This document shows, piece by piece, positions 36,078 through 45,081 of a stretch of 64,000 nucleotides of DNA (positions within the stretch are counted from its first letter, which is position 1; each line of letters opens with the position of its first letter). The position numbers and the translations under genes are program-made. Under the pieces are notes generated by a model. The model did no database searches and was not told where the DNA came from. It was given only the letters and a program-made list of their open reading frames with translations. The DNA is from Fidelibacterota bacterium (GTDB taxonomy: Bacteria; Fidelibacterota; Fidelibacteria; Fidelibacterales; Fidelibacteraceae), in contig JAQUPD010000001.1 of assembly GCA_028716785.1 (NCBI GenBank), forward strand, positions 73,114 through 137,113, in the 5' to 3' direction.

Positions 36078-37217
36078 ATGAAAGCTAAAAAAGGTCTTAG
36101 TGTTTTACTTATTCTCATTTTGTGTATTCCCTTTAACACATTAAAAGCCCAGAGTTTGGAAGAAACATTGCGACAATTGCTGGGTGAGAATGCCAAAGGT
36201 TATGTAAAACCTATCGTCAATGCCCTTGGTGTTGGAATAAATAGCGGATTGTACCGAAAGGCTTCAACACAAACGGCAACAATCCCTCTGCCTCTTGGTT
36301 TTGATCTTGGTATTATCATGAATGTTATCCCAATCCCCGATTCATACATGACATTTGAGTATTCTTTGATGGAAAACAGCGTCACATTCCCTTTAAGTAC
36401 AATCGAAGCGCTTATTGCTCTCCCCGAAGATAAACGTCCTGACGATGTTACTCTCTATTTTAATGAAATTTATGATAACGGCGGGATTACAGAAACACCC
36501 ACAATTGCAAGTGATGAAGAGGGCGTTCACCTTACAACACGGTCAGAAGATGAAGTATATATGGCTCTTCGAACCCATTTGATAGAAGATCAAGGAATGT
36601 CTGCTACTGATGTTGATACCTACCTTCAGCCCCATATCATGAACTTTCTTGATCAAAATCTTGATGTGCTTGCTCCTAATTTTCCCTTTCCCGATGGATT
36701 AAATCTAAGCATTGTGCCGACCGCAAATATTCAGGCAAACGTCCGAATTCCTTTTGGCATTGAACTTCAAGCCCGCTATATTCCAAAAATTAAAATCAAC
36801 GATGATTTAGGCAACTTCACCATGTATGGTGCTGGCCTTCGCAAAGACTTGCCAGTTCCTATTGTTGATGTCTCAGTTGGTGCCTTCTATCAAATCGCAA
36901 AAGTTGGGACTATTATTGAAGCCACAAATATTAACTACCATGCAGAGATTGGGAAATCACTTCCTATTATAAGTCCTTATGTTGGGATTGGTTACGATCA
37001 ATCCACCATTGATGTAAATTACACCATCCCAGCAGGAATAATCCCTGGGATAAATGAAGAACAGAAAATAGCCTTATCTATGGATGGGGATAATCATCTT
37101 CGCTTTACGGGCGGTTTTACGCTTAAAGTTATTCCCTTCACCTTTATCAATGCAGAAGTTGCCTGGGTTGAGGATTATTTTATCGCCACAGCGGGCTTGG
37201 GATTTATTTTTAAATAG
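36078..37217 (+). CDS. Outer-membrane barrel-like protein (DUF6588-like)
   Basis: 379 residues. Signal peptide at about 1-24 (ends LKAQ). A helical start SLEETLRQLLGENAKGYVKPIVNALG is followed by alternating strands with many aromatic turns, and the chain ends ATAGLGFIFK, close to a barrel C-terminal signal. The look is that of the DUF6588 group of the Bacteroidetes, of unknown role. AAGGAG lies ahead of the ATG. Monocistronic, ended by the hairpin at 37245-37267. The family name is given from memory of the pattern and needs a profile search. Confidence 0.7.
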   Translation: MKAKKGLSVLLILILCIPFNTLKAQSLEETLRQLLGENAKGYVKPIVNALGVGINSGLYRKASTQTATIPLPLGFDLGIIMNVIPIPDSYMTFEYSLMENSVTFPLSTIEALIALPEDKRPDDVTLYFNEIYDNGGITETPTIASDEEGVHLTTRSEDEVYMALRTHLIEDQGMSATDVDTYLQPHIMNFLDQNLDVLAPNFPFPDGLNLSIVPTANIQANVRIPFGIELQARYIPKIKINDDLGNFTMYGAGLRKDLPVPIVDVSVGAFYQIAKVGTIIEATNINYHAEIGKSLPIISPYVGIGYDQSTIDVNYTIPAGIIPGINEEQKIALSMDGDNHLRFTGGFTLKVIPFTFINAEVAWVEDYFIATAGLGFIFK

Positions 37218-37244
37218 AAAATTAATTAAAATTTTTTATGAATA

Positions 37245-37267
37245 GGGCAGCCAAACTGCCCCTTTTT
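37245..37267 (+). terminator. Intrinsic terminator
   Basis: GGGCAG (37245-37250) pairs with CTGCCC (37256-37261) around CCAAA, followed by CTTTTT. It ends the rightward barrel gene and overlaps the last bases of the convergent cysS. Confidence 0.8.
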
Positions 37268-38684
37268 ACTGTTTTTTTCGATAAGTAGTCTCTTCTTTAC
37301 GATCAATCAATTCAATACCTGCTTTTAATAAGGTATCTCGGATTGCATCGGCTTTAGACCACTCTCGATTTTTACGCGCTTTATTTCGTTCTTCGATTAA
37401 CGCTTCTATAGTTTTTGTATCCAGCGTTGGGGCACTGTTTTTTTCCTCCCAGAAAATAATGCCTAACACGTTATCTATTTTTTTAAAAGCATCAAGAATA
37501 ATCTGGCGATCCCTTGAAGTAAAAAGAGATGTTGTCTTTAAACGATTCACAGATCGAATCATTTCATAGAGAGCCGCCAGAGCAGAAGAGATATTCAAAT
37601 CATCATCCATGGCCATTTCAAATTTTTCAAGCATCTGAGATATTTCTTTTTTCACAGGTTCGTGGGGTAACCCTTCTTGATGAATGTTTTCCAGTTCAAA
37701 CAAAAAATCATCAATCCGTTTCAAAGCCTTCTCAGATTGCTCTAAAAGGGAAAAGCCAAAATTTAGTTTTTGACGATAGTGGGTAGAAAGAAGGGTATAG
37801 CGAATAACTCGAGGTGAATAACCTTTTTTCATTAAACCATGAATATAAATAATATTTCCCAAAGACTTGCTCATTTTTTCGCCTTCCCACAGAAGGTGTT
37901 CACAATGTAACCAGTAGTGAGCAAAGGGTTTCCCTGTTGCGCTTTCACTTTGGGCAATTTCATTTTCGTGGTGAGGAAAAATATTATCAACGCCTCCTGT
38001 GTGAATATCAAAGGTCTCTCCTAAATATTTCATAGACATGGCAGAGCACTCAATATGCCAGCCTGGCCGCCCTTTTCCTAAAGGGGTTTCCCAGTATATA
38101 TCCCCATCTTCCGGTTTCCATGCTTTCCACAAAGCAAAATCGTGAACAGATTCTTTTTCATATTCGTCACTCTCCACCCGGTTACCAACACGAAGATTCT
38201 CTGTATCTAAATTTTGCAAGCGACCATAGCGAGGAAAGGTTGAAATTTTAAAGAAAATATTACCATCTGCTGTCCGATAAGCAAAACCCTTGTCCAACAG
38301 TCGCTGAACTAATGCGACCATGTCATCAATATGTTCCGTTGCCAAAGGAAAAACTTCCGCTTTGTCAATCTTTAAGGTATTAAGGTCATGAAAAAAAGCG
38401 TCAATATAGGGCTGCGTATACTCTTTCAGAGGAATTCTTTCCTCATAACACCGACGGATAATTTTATCATCCACATCTGTCAGGTTCATTACTTGTTTTA
38501 CAGCATAGCCTTTATATTTTAAATACCTTTTTAGTTGATCTTCAAAAAGATAGGCTCTGAAATTTCCAATATGGGCATAGTTATACACTGTTGGGCCACA
38601 GGTATACATTTTTACAATGCCTTCATTTAAAGGTATAAATAGCTCTTTTTTTCGCGTAAGGGTATTGTAAAATATTAGGCTCAT
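37266..38684 (-). CDS. cysS: Cysteinyl-tRNA synthetase
   Basis: 472 residues. Class I motifs visible: TCGPTVYNYAHIGNFR (HIGH-type, with the zinc Cys in TCGPTVY), a zinc site with WHIECSAMSM, HHENE, and KMSKSLGN (about 267). Full family length. Charges tRNA-Cys. ATGA overlap with the upstream ddl gene, so both are translated from one message. Confidence 0.97.
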   Translation of the reverse strand: MSLIFYNTLTRKKELFIPLNEGIVKMYTCGPTVYNYAHIGNFRAYLFEDQLKRYLKYKGYAVKQVMNLTDVDDKIIRRCYEERIPLKEYTQPYIDAFFHDLNTLKIDKAEVFPLATEHIDDMVALVQRLLDKGFAYRTADGNIFFKISTFPRYGRLQNLDTENLRVGNRVESDEYEKESVHDFALWKAWKPEDGDIYWETPLGKGRPGWHIECSAMSMKYLGETFDIHTGGVDNIFPHHENEIAQSESATGKPFAHYWLHCEHLLWEGEKMSKSLGNIIYIHGLMKKGYSPRVIRYTLLSTHYRQKLNFGFSLLEQSEKALKRIDDFLFELENIHQEGLPHEPVKKEISQMLEKFEMAMDDDLNISSALAALYEMIRSVNRLKTTSLFTSRDRQIILDAFKKIDNVLGIIFWEEKNSAPTLDTKTIEALIEERNKARKNREWSKADAIRDTLLKAGIELIDRKEETTYRKKQ

Positions 38685-39697
38685 CGTAACTTCTTTTTGT
38701 GAAAACGAGTTAAGGCATCATTTACAATCCATGCGATCAGTTCGGGGAATGACATACCGTGGACTTTTGCAGATTTAGGTAATAAACTTGTCGCCGTCAT
38801 TCCTGGTAGAGTATTTGCTTCTAAAAAATAGATGTCTTTTTCGTCTTTTACTCGAAAATCAATACGCGCATAACTTTCAAGTCCCAAAATATTCCACACG
38901 GCAAGAGCTTGTTCTTTAAGCTGATTCGTAAGAACGTGCGAAAGCGGTGCAGGTACAAGATAGTGGCTTTTCCCAGAGATATACTTCGTCTCAAAGGTAT
39001 ACACCCCTCCTTCGGGAACAATTTCAATAAGGGGAAAGGGGATTCCGCCCACAATGGGAACGGTGAGTTCCTGACCTGGAATATATTCCTCAATTAAAAG
39101 AGTCGTATCATATTTTAAAGCATCCTTGAGGAATGGCTTCAGATCACAGGGCTCCATAAGGACATGGAGACCAACGGAAGACCCAGCATTATTAGGCTTT
39201 ATCACGAGGGGAAACTGAAGCGATTTTTGATCTATTTTTTCAGGATCAGAAATTTGAATTACATCAGCACTTTTAACACCAACCGTTTTGGCAAGGGTTT
39301 TTGAAAGGAACTTATCCATAGCTAGGGCAGAGGCCAAAGGCCCTGAACCAGTATAGGGAATATCTGCCATTTCCAAAACAGCCGGGATAATGCCATTTTC
39401 CCCACTTCCACCATGAAGAGCATTAAAAATTACATCGATTTTCATCGTTTTTAATTCACGGATATGTTCGATAAAGACACTTTCATCTCTCGTAACCATA
39501 TTCTCAAAGTGATCATCGGCAACATTGGATGTTTCCAACGATTCCCGAAAAGAATCCATGGTGTCCCAAGGAGTTGAAGGATCAACATAGATCACAGAAT
39601 GTCCCAACGATTCCAATGCCTTTCCCACGGCCATGCCTGTTGCAAGGGAAACATTTCTTTCAGAAGAAGCACCCCCGAGTAAAATACAAAGATTCAT
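38681..39697 (-). CDS. ddl: D-alanine--D-alanine ligase
   Basis: 338 residues. ATP-grasp enzyme with LGGASSERNVSL at the N-terminus (GGxSxE), GxGSSVG-type loop seen as NNAGSSVGL, EEYIPGQE, and LEANTLPGMTATSL near the C-terminus. Makes the D-Ala-D-Ala dipeptide for peptidoglycan. ATGA overlaps on both sides, with the phosphatase upstream and cysS downstream. Confidence 0.96.
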   Translation of the reverse strand: MNLCILLGGASSERNVSLATGMAVGKALESLGHSVIYVDPSTPWDTMDSFRESLETSNVADDHFENMVTRDESVFIEHIRELKTMKIDVIFNALHGGSGENGIIPAVLEMADIPYTGSGPLASALAMDKFLSKTLAKTVGVKSADVIQISDPEKIDQKSLQFPLVIKPNNAGSSVGLHVLMEPCDLKPFLKDALKYDTTLLIEEYIPGQELTVPIVGGIPFPLIEIVPEGGVYTFETKYISGKSHYLVPAPLSHVLTNQLKEQALAVWNILGLESYARIDFRVKDEKDIYFLEANTLPGMTATSLLPKSAKVHGMSFPELIAWIVNDALTRFHKKKLR

Positions 39698-40254
39698 GGA
39701 ATATCCTTTACAAGAAACGATACAGCGCTTTCAAGATTGTCAACAACCATAAATTTAGCACCTTTTTCTTTCAGTTTCTCCTCGGTTCTTTTTCCCTTTC
39801 CTGTTCGGACAAGGATAAAGGGGATCCCTGCATTGTTGGCCATTTCATAATCCGTTAAAGCATCGCCTATCATGATTGATTCCTTCAGAGATAGTTGATA
39901 CTCTTTGACCGCCTTTTGAAGCATCCCTGTTTTTGGCTTTCGGCATGAACATTCTTCCTCCGGAAGATGAGGACAATAATAATAATCTGTGATTTTTCCC
40001 CCGGTGGATTCAGTATATGTTATAACCTTTTGGAACATTTTCTCTACAGTTTTTTCATCAAAAAATCGACGATTAATGCCAGATTGATTACTTATAATAA
40101 AAATTCGAATTCCCTTTTCAGTCAATTTACGAATGGCTTCCGGCACAAAAGGATAAACAATTATTTCTTCTTCAGATCGGAGGTACTCATCCTTATCTTC
40201 TTTATCTTCATTTAAAACACCATCTCTATCCAGAAAAACTGTCTGTATCTTCAT
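39694..40254 (-). CDS. HAD-IIIA phosphatase, GmhB-like
   Basis: 186 residues. HAD motifs: FLDRDGVLN (nucleophile and acid Asp), ISNQSG (motif II), KPKTGML (motif III Lys) and GDALTDYEMA (motif IV). The zinc loop CPHLPEEECSCRKP with four ligands is typical of D-glycero-D-manno-heptose-1,7-bisphosphate 7-phosphatase and histidinol-phosphatase. GmhB (heptose for LPS) is the likelier role because no his genes are near and the gene is coupled to ddl, an envelope gene. Confidence 0.88.
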   Translation of the reverse strand: MKIQTVFLDRDGVLNEDKEDKDEYLRSEEEIIVYPFVPEAIRKLTEKGIRIFIISNQSGINRRFFDEKTVEKMFQKVITYTESTGGKITDYYYCPHLPEEECSCRKPKTGMLQKAVKEYQLSLKESIMIGDALTDYEMANNAGIPFILVRTGKGKRTEEKLKEKGAKFMVVDNLESAVSFLVKDIP

Positions 40255-40334
40255 GGATGAAATTTAAGAGGAAGGAAGATAAAAATCAGCCGAATATCCT
40301 TGAAGAAATGAAATAATAATCAGTAATTTGATAT

Positions 40335-41771
40335 ATGATTCATTTTTCTTTCCCTTCCAAAGTAATCATAGTGAGTTTTCTCCTATGGATTTCTGGGATA
40401 AAAGCAGGTGAACAACACACCATAATCAATGGGACTTTTTTAGGTGGACCGGAACGAAATTATTATGGAAATGAGGCCCCCTCGCAGTTAAAACTTTATT
40501 GGTCACACTCTTTAGGTAAAGGAAAAACAACCCTTTCACGCAATGCACAGACTCGTACCTGGCAAGGATGCGGATGGACAGGCCAACCCTTATTAGTCAA
40601 AACACAGGATACTCTTTTTCTCATTCAAGGGGCATACGATTATCATCTGAAAAAAATTCGTGCTCAAGATGGGAAAATCGTATGGCAGTATGCTTTTGAT
40701 GATGTCATTAAAGGCACAGGCACCCTTTATTCTCACCCCAATACTGAACAACTCATCCTTCTTCAAGGAAGTCGTCTGGGATATAATACCTATCTTGATG
40801 CACCCTTTGTGACAAGTTACAGAGCCATTGATTTTGATACGGGTAATGAATTATGGAAATATAACGTTCCCTTCTATAACAGTTATAGTCGTGATGTTGA
40901 TGGTTCAGCTCTTATTGTAGATAGTCTAGCATATCTCGGCTTGGAAAATGGTCAATTTATTGTTTTTGATCCGCGCCCAGAAAAGGGCATCATTCGCGAT
41001 GGTTTTTTACAGCCTTCTCTTTTAGAAACCCATCCCCTATATTCTCCAAAGGATAAGGAAACCCATGGTTTAAATTTAGTGACAGAAAGTTCCCCCTGTT
41101 TATTGGGAGATCATATTTACATCACAGCAGGTTCAGGACATGTTTATGGATACAACTTGCAAACACGGAGCATTGATTGGGATTTTTATATCGGGAGTGA
41201 CATGGATGGTTCGCCAGTTGTAACATCGGATAGTTGTTTACTCATAACACTTGAAAAACAATACATCCCGGGAAAAGGCGGAGTAATGAAAATCAATCCA
41301 CAAAAATCGCCGACAGCTGAGTGTGTTGAATGGTTTTTACCCACAGGAAATTCACAGATAGCAGAATGGATGGGGGGTATTATAGGAAGTGCCGCAGTCA
41401 ATGATAAAACACGTCCTGAAGACTACCCTCATGTTGCTATTGTTAGTGCCCTTGATAGCGTGATGTATCTTATCGATTATAAAAAAATATCTGAGAAAAA
41501 AGTGTTGGGACCCGATAGCATTACTCTCTATCACAAACCAATCGTCTTGGATTCTGTGGTTATTGGTCCTTCAATTTCAACGCCTATTATTGTACAAGAT
41601 AAAATTATTGCTGCCAGTTATTGGGGGATTTATCTTTTTACTTATACATCTAAAGGAAGCATAAAACGCTTAGATACTCAACCTTTTGGGTGTGAAGCAA
41701 CGCCTGTTGTTTATAATAAAAAAATTTATATTGGTTCACGCAATGGTTATTTATATTGTTTTGGGGACTAA
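40335..41771 (+). CDS. Secreted PQQ-like beta-propeller protein
   Basis: 478 residues. Signal peptide at about 1-24. Blade repeats of the BamB/PQQ-type: LKKIRAQDGKIVWQYAF, YRAIDFDTGNELWKYNV, VYGYNLQTRSIDWDFYIGS and IYIGSRNGYLYCFGD. Such proteins act as scaffolds, for example BamB of the BAM complex, or as PQQ-free surface propellers. It stands alone, rightward, so BamB identity is not supported by neighbours. Its stop overlaps that of the convergent M23 gene by four bases (41768-41771). Confidence 0.8.
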   Translation: MIHFSFPSKVIIVSFLLWISGIKAGEQHTIINGTFLGGPERNYYGNEAPSQLKLYWSHSLGKGKTTLSRNAQTRTWQGCGWTGQPLLVKTQDTLFLIQGAYDYHLKKIRAQDGKIVWQYAFDDVIKGTGTLYSHPNTEQLILLQGSRLGYNTYLDAPFVTSYRAIDFDTGNELWKYNVPFYNSYSRDVDGSALIVDSLAYLGLENGQFIVFDPRPEKGIIRDGFLQPSLLETHPLYSPKDKETHGLNLVTESSPCLLGDHIYITAGSGHVYGYNLQTRSIDWDFYIGSDMDGSPVVTSDSCLLITLEKQYIPGKGGVMKINPQKSPTAECVEWFLPTGNSQIAEWMGGIIGSAAVNDKTRPEDYPHVAIVSALDSVMYLIDYKKISEKKVLGPDSITLYHKPIVLDSVVIGPSISTPIIVQDKIIAASYWGIYLFTYTSKGSIKRLDTQPFGCEATPVVYNKKIYIGSRNGYLYCFGD

Positions 41772-42703
41772 AGAGATTCGTCTGTCCAAATATATTCAAT
41801 AGGATTCATAGGGTTATTATTATAACGTACTTCGTAGTGTAGGTGGGGGCCTGTTGATCGACCGGAATTACCAACATAGCCAATAAGTTCGCCACGGCGG
41901 ACTGTCTGACCTTTTTGAACATTCATTCGACTTAAATGGGCATAGATGGTTGAATATCCATAACCATGTTCAATTTTAACGGTATACCCATATCCTCCGT
42001 TATATCGTGCATAAACAACCCTTCCTCCAGCAGTGGCATAGGTATGTGTCCCAGATTTACATGCAATATCAATTCCCTGATGAAAGGTTCGTTCGCCATT
42101 AAAAGGATCACGCCGATAACCGTAATGTGATGAAACGTAACCTATTTTTGTAGGTGATATGGAGGGAATACTTTCCAAACGATCTTTTTGTGCCTGGAGC
42201 GTTTCAAAAAGCGCCTCATAGCTCATAAGTTCAAGCTTAACCGTTTGAGAAAGAGCTTTTAGATTCAAATCCATCGTTTCAAAAGCGGCTTTTTTATCGT
42301 CTTCCAGATTATTTAGATTTAACTCTCGAGTTACTCGGCCTCCCATGCCCATTTTTCGAATATCCTGATCAATTTCAGGCAAATTTGCATAGAGACGCAG
42401 TGCTTTATCTTTTTCAACAATAACATCGATTTGATTTTTAAGGGTTGAAATTCGGGTTTGCATTTCAGAAAGAATTGCATCTAAATCGTCGTTATTTGCA
42501 GTTACTGCTTTAATTTTTTCATCATAATAAATACCCGCAAAATATTGTGCAGTCCCATAAATAGTTAAAGATAAAACAAGAAAAACCAAGCACACAAGCT
42601 GAATCATACGGCGAATAGGAATGACTGTTTCGCGCATTTCTGAAGCGTTTTCATAAAAGATAAGAAACCGCTTATGATGATTTTTCTTTGAGTGCGATGC
42701 CAT
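41768..42703 (-). CDS. M23-family murein endopeptidase, membrane-anchored
   Basis: 311 residues. A cytoplasmic basic start and a membrane span (about 33-53) lead into a coiled coil (about 60-130), then a LytM domain (about 200-305) with HQGIDIA (HxxxD) and HLHYEVR (HxH), the zinc ligands of an active M23 peptidase. This order is that of the MepM/NlpD type, which cuts or positions peptidoglycan cross-links. It sits directly downstream of the sigma factor gene, on the same strand with a 40-base gap. Confidence 0.93.
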   Translation of the reverse strand: MASHSKKNHHKRFLIFYENASEMRETVIPIRRMIQLVCLVFLVLSLTIYGTAQYFAGIYYDEKIKAVTANNDDLDAILSEMQTRISTLKNQIDVIVEKDKALRLYANLPEIDQDIRKMGMGGRVTRELNLNNLEDDKKAAFETMDLNLKALSQTVKLELMSYEALFETLQAQKDRLESIPSISPTKIGYVSSHYGYRRDPFNGERTFHQGIDIACKSGTHTYATAGGRVVYARYNGGYGYTVKIEHGYGYSTIYAHLSRMNVQKGQTVRRGELIGYVGNSGRSTGPHLHYEVRYNNNPMNPIEYIWTDESL

Positions 42704-42743
42704 ACTTTTATAGTTTAAGTATGATTTTCATTTCATTCAAGGA

Positions 42744-43616
42744 TTAACCTAAAAATTTTTGCAAAAGTCTGGCGCGACTAATATGACGAAGTTTTTGAAT
42801 TCCTTTTTCTTTAATTTGTCTTACCCGTTCTCGAGTAAGATGCATCTCTTCACCAATTTCTTCGAGGGTCATTTTGGAATAATTTTCCAATCCGTAATAC
42901 ATTTTTATAATCTTTTGCTCCCGTTCTGTAAGACTTTTCAAAACATCATGGAGTTCATATTTTAAGGATTCATCCATTAAATCCTGATCGGGTTCTTCCG
43001 CTTCTTTATCCTCAATGATATCCAAAAAAAAAGAGTCACTCTCGTCCACCACCGGCGCATCAACAGAAAGGGGTGATGCACTAAGCTGTAATGTTTTTTC
43101 CAGCATTACCTGATTTATATTCATATTTTGTGCTAATTCGTTAAAATTTGGTTCCCGCTCATATTGTTGTTCAAGATGTTCTAATTCCCGGGCATATTTA
43201 TTCATAACAGACACCATGGTGAGTGGAATACGAATAGTACGGGATTGCTCAGCCAATGCCTGGAGAATAGTTTGTTTAATCCACCAAACAGCATACGAAA
43301 TAAACTTAAATCCTCGACTTTCATCAAAGCGATGAGCAGCTTTAATAAGCCCTAAATTTCCAATATTAATCAGATCCTCCAGAGGAATTCCCCGATTTTG
43401 ATACTTTTTTGCAATGGAAACCACAAAACGAAGATTGGCACAAAGCATTTGATTGAGCGCTTTTTTATCACCCTGTTTTATTAAGCGACTGAGTCGAATC
43501 TCTTCTTCCGGCGAAAGGGGTTCTGTTTCAGCAATTTCTTTAAGATAGGTGGATAATTTAGGGCTCACCCCATCCTTCCGCATTCCATAAGAGATATTTT
43601 TTTTATTCTTCGTCAT
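42744..43616 (-). CDS. rpoD: RNA polymerase sigma factor, RpoD/SigA type
   Basis: 290 residues. Region 1.2 (YLKEIAETEPLSPEEE), region 2 (NLRFVVSIAKKYQNRGIPLEDLINIGNLGLIKA, FKFISYAVWWIKQTI), region 3 (EREPNFNELAQNM) and region 4 (TLEEIGEEMHLTRERVRQIKEKGIQKLR) are all present. There is no long region 1.1 or non-conserved insert, as in the short primary sigma of Bacteroidetes. Either the primary sigma or a close group 2 factor. The canonical promoter seen before the tRNA fits it. It starts 14 bases after the coiled-coil gene ends. Confidence 0.94.
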   Translation of the reverse strand: MTKNKKNISYGMRKDGVSPKLSTYLKEIAETEPLSPEEEIRLSRLIKQGDKKALNQMLCANLRFVVSIAKKYQNRGIPLEDLINIGNLGLIKAAHRFDESRGFKFISYAVWWIKQTILQALAEQSRTIRIPLTMVSVMNKYARELEHLEQQYEREPNFNELAQNMNINQVMLEKTLQLSASPLSVDAPVVDESDSFFLDIIEDKEAEEPDQDLMDESLKYELHDVLKSLTEREQKIIKMYYGLENYSKMTLEEIGEEMHLTRERVRQIKEKGIQKLRHISRARLLQKFLG

Positions 43617-43630
43617 CCCTTAAAAAATAT

Positions 43631-44053
43631 TTATCTCTCTTTTTTTTCATCAACAATATCGGGAACATCACCAGCAATGATATCTGCCGGATTTTCTTCT
43701 TCTGGAGATGATTCCTCTTCTGGCACTTTCCCGATTTTCGATATTTCATCCTTTATATCCTGAATCTTTTTTTCGTAACCCTTAATCTGATCAATGATCT
43801 CCTGAAACTCATTATCAGTAGAAAAATCTAATGTGTTATGCTCCTTTATCTCTTGATAAACCTTCTTACCTAGTTTTTCATAACCCTTCGTTAAATCTCT
43901 CCTTGCTTGATATAAATCATAATTCAATCGGGCTTTTTGAGTAAGATTTTCAGCTTTTTCAGCGGTGGTTTTTACAGCATCTTCTACTTTTGGACCATTT
44001 CTGTTCCACCAATCATCAAAAAATTTTTTTACATCATCATAGATTTTTGCCAT
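43631..44053 (-). CDS. Charged helical protein, unknown function
   Basis: 140 residues, nearly all predicted helix. The N-terminal half (KFFDDWWNRNGPKVEDAVKTTAEKAENLT) resembles stress-type or YtxH-like amphipathic helices, then a coiled coil (about 60-115), then an acidic tail rich in Glu and Pro. No signal peptide or membrane span. A strong AAGGAGG lies seven bases before the ATG. It precedes the sigma factor gene in the same direction by 14 bases, so it may be cotranscribed with it. I do not recognise the family. Confidence 0.75.
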   Translation of the reverse strand: MAKIYDDVKKFFDDWWNRNGPKVEDAVKTTAEKAENLTQKARLNYDLYQARRDLTKGYEKLGKKVYQEIKEHNTLDFSTDNEFQEIIDQIKGYEKKIQDIKDEISKIGKVPEEESSPEEENPADIIAGDVPDIVDEKKER

Positions 44054-44195
44054 TTTTCGCCTCCTTGATCTTCAATCTTTATATATTGAGTTATAATACT
44101 ACCATGAATTTACTAACCTTACAATAATTATTTTTATCGATAAATTGCTTTCATCACTTGTTGACGGTAATTTTAACCACTTTTGGAGATAAGAT

Positions 44196-45080
44196 ATGCT
44201 GATACTGGAAAACGTCACAAAATCCTTTGATAAAATAAAAGCGGTCCAAAATATTTCTTTCAACGTTCATCGTGGCTCCATTTATGGCCTCTTGGGTCCT
44301 AATGGTGCCGGAAAAACAACCATAATACGAATGATTATGAATGTCATCCAACCTGATTCTGGTAAAATTATCATCGAGAATACTGCTTTCCGTAAAGTAA
44401 GGGTGCGTAATTTAGGCTATTTACCTGAAGATCGAGGGCTCTATCAAAAACGAAAGGTTCGTGAAGTAATCCATTTTTTTGGGCAGTTAAAGGGACTCTC
44501 TCTAAAAGAAGCGGCAGACCATTGTAATTACTGGCTTAATCGTTTTGAGATGGCTGATCAAGGAGAACGAAAAATCGGAGAATTATCCAAAGGGAATCAA
44601 CAGAAAATTCAATTTATTGTGGCTTCAATAACCTTTCCAGATCTTCTAATTCTTGATGAGCCTTTTACGGGATTAGATCCAGTAAACCAACTTATTTTGA
44701 AGGATATTATTAAGGAATTTCGTGACAAAGGAAAAACGGTCATCCTCAGTACACACCAAATGGAACAAGTTGAAAAATTGTGTGATCATCTCTGCTTAAT
44801 TAATAAAGGAAACGTTGTTTTAGAAGGGGCTTTAGAAAAAATAAAAGAAATGTATGGTGATGAGCAGCTTGAAATTCGATTTCGCAATGTCCCCCATAAC
44901 ATTCCTCAAGAATTGTTTATATCCTATCGATGGAATAACAAAACTCTTTATGGATATTTGCAACCAACTGTCCCCTTTAAAAAGGCTGTTTGTTATTTCA
45001 CTGAAAACTTTGAAATAGAGGGTATATCCCACTATTCGCCGTCGTTGGAAGATATTTTTATTAAATTGGTTGAGGCATAG
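44196..45080 (+). CDS. ABC transporter ATPase, NatA-like
   Basis: 294 residues. Walker A GPNGAGKTT (about 36-44), signature LSKGNQQK, Walker B LLILDEPFTGLDP, and the H-loop STHQMEQ. The LSKGNQQK form is typical of the NatA/YhaQ ABC-2 group, which exports Na+ or unknown substrates. C-terminal extension of about 80 residues (GDEQLEIRFRN...) also fits this group. GGAG precedes the ATG. Transcribed with the permease that follows directly. Confidence 0.93.
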   Translation: MLILENVTKSFDKIKAVQNISFNVHRGSIYGLLGPNGAGKTTIIRMIMNVIQPDSGKIIIENTAFRKVRVRNLGYLPEDRGLYQKRKVREVIHFFGQLKGLSLKEAADHCNYWLNRFEMADQGERKIGELSKGNQQKIQFIVASITFPDLLILDEPFTGLDPVNQLILKDIIKEFRDKGKTVILSTHQMEQVEKLCDHLCLINKGNVVLEGALEKIKEMYGDEQLEIRFRNVPHNIPQELFISYRWNNKTLYGYLQPTVPFKKAVCYFTENFEIEGISHYSPSLEDIFIKLVEA

Positions 45081-45081
45081 A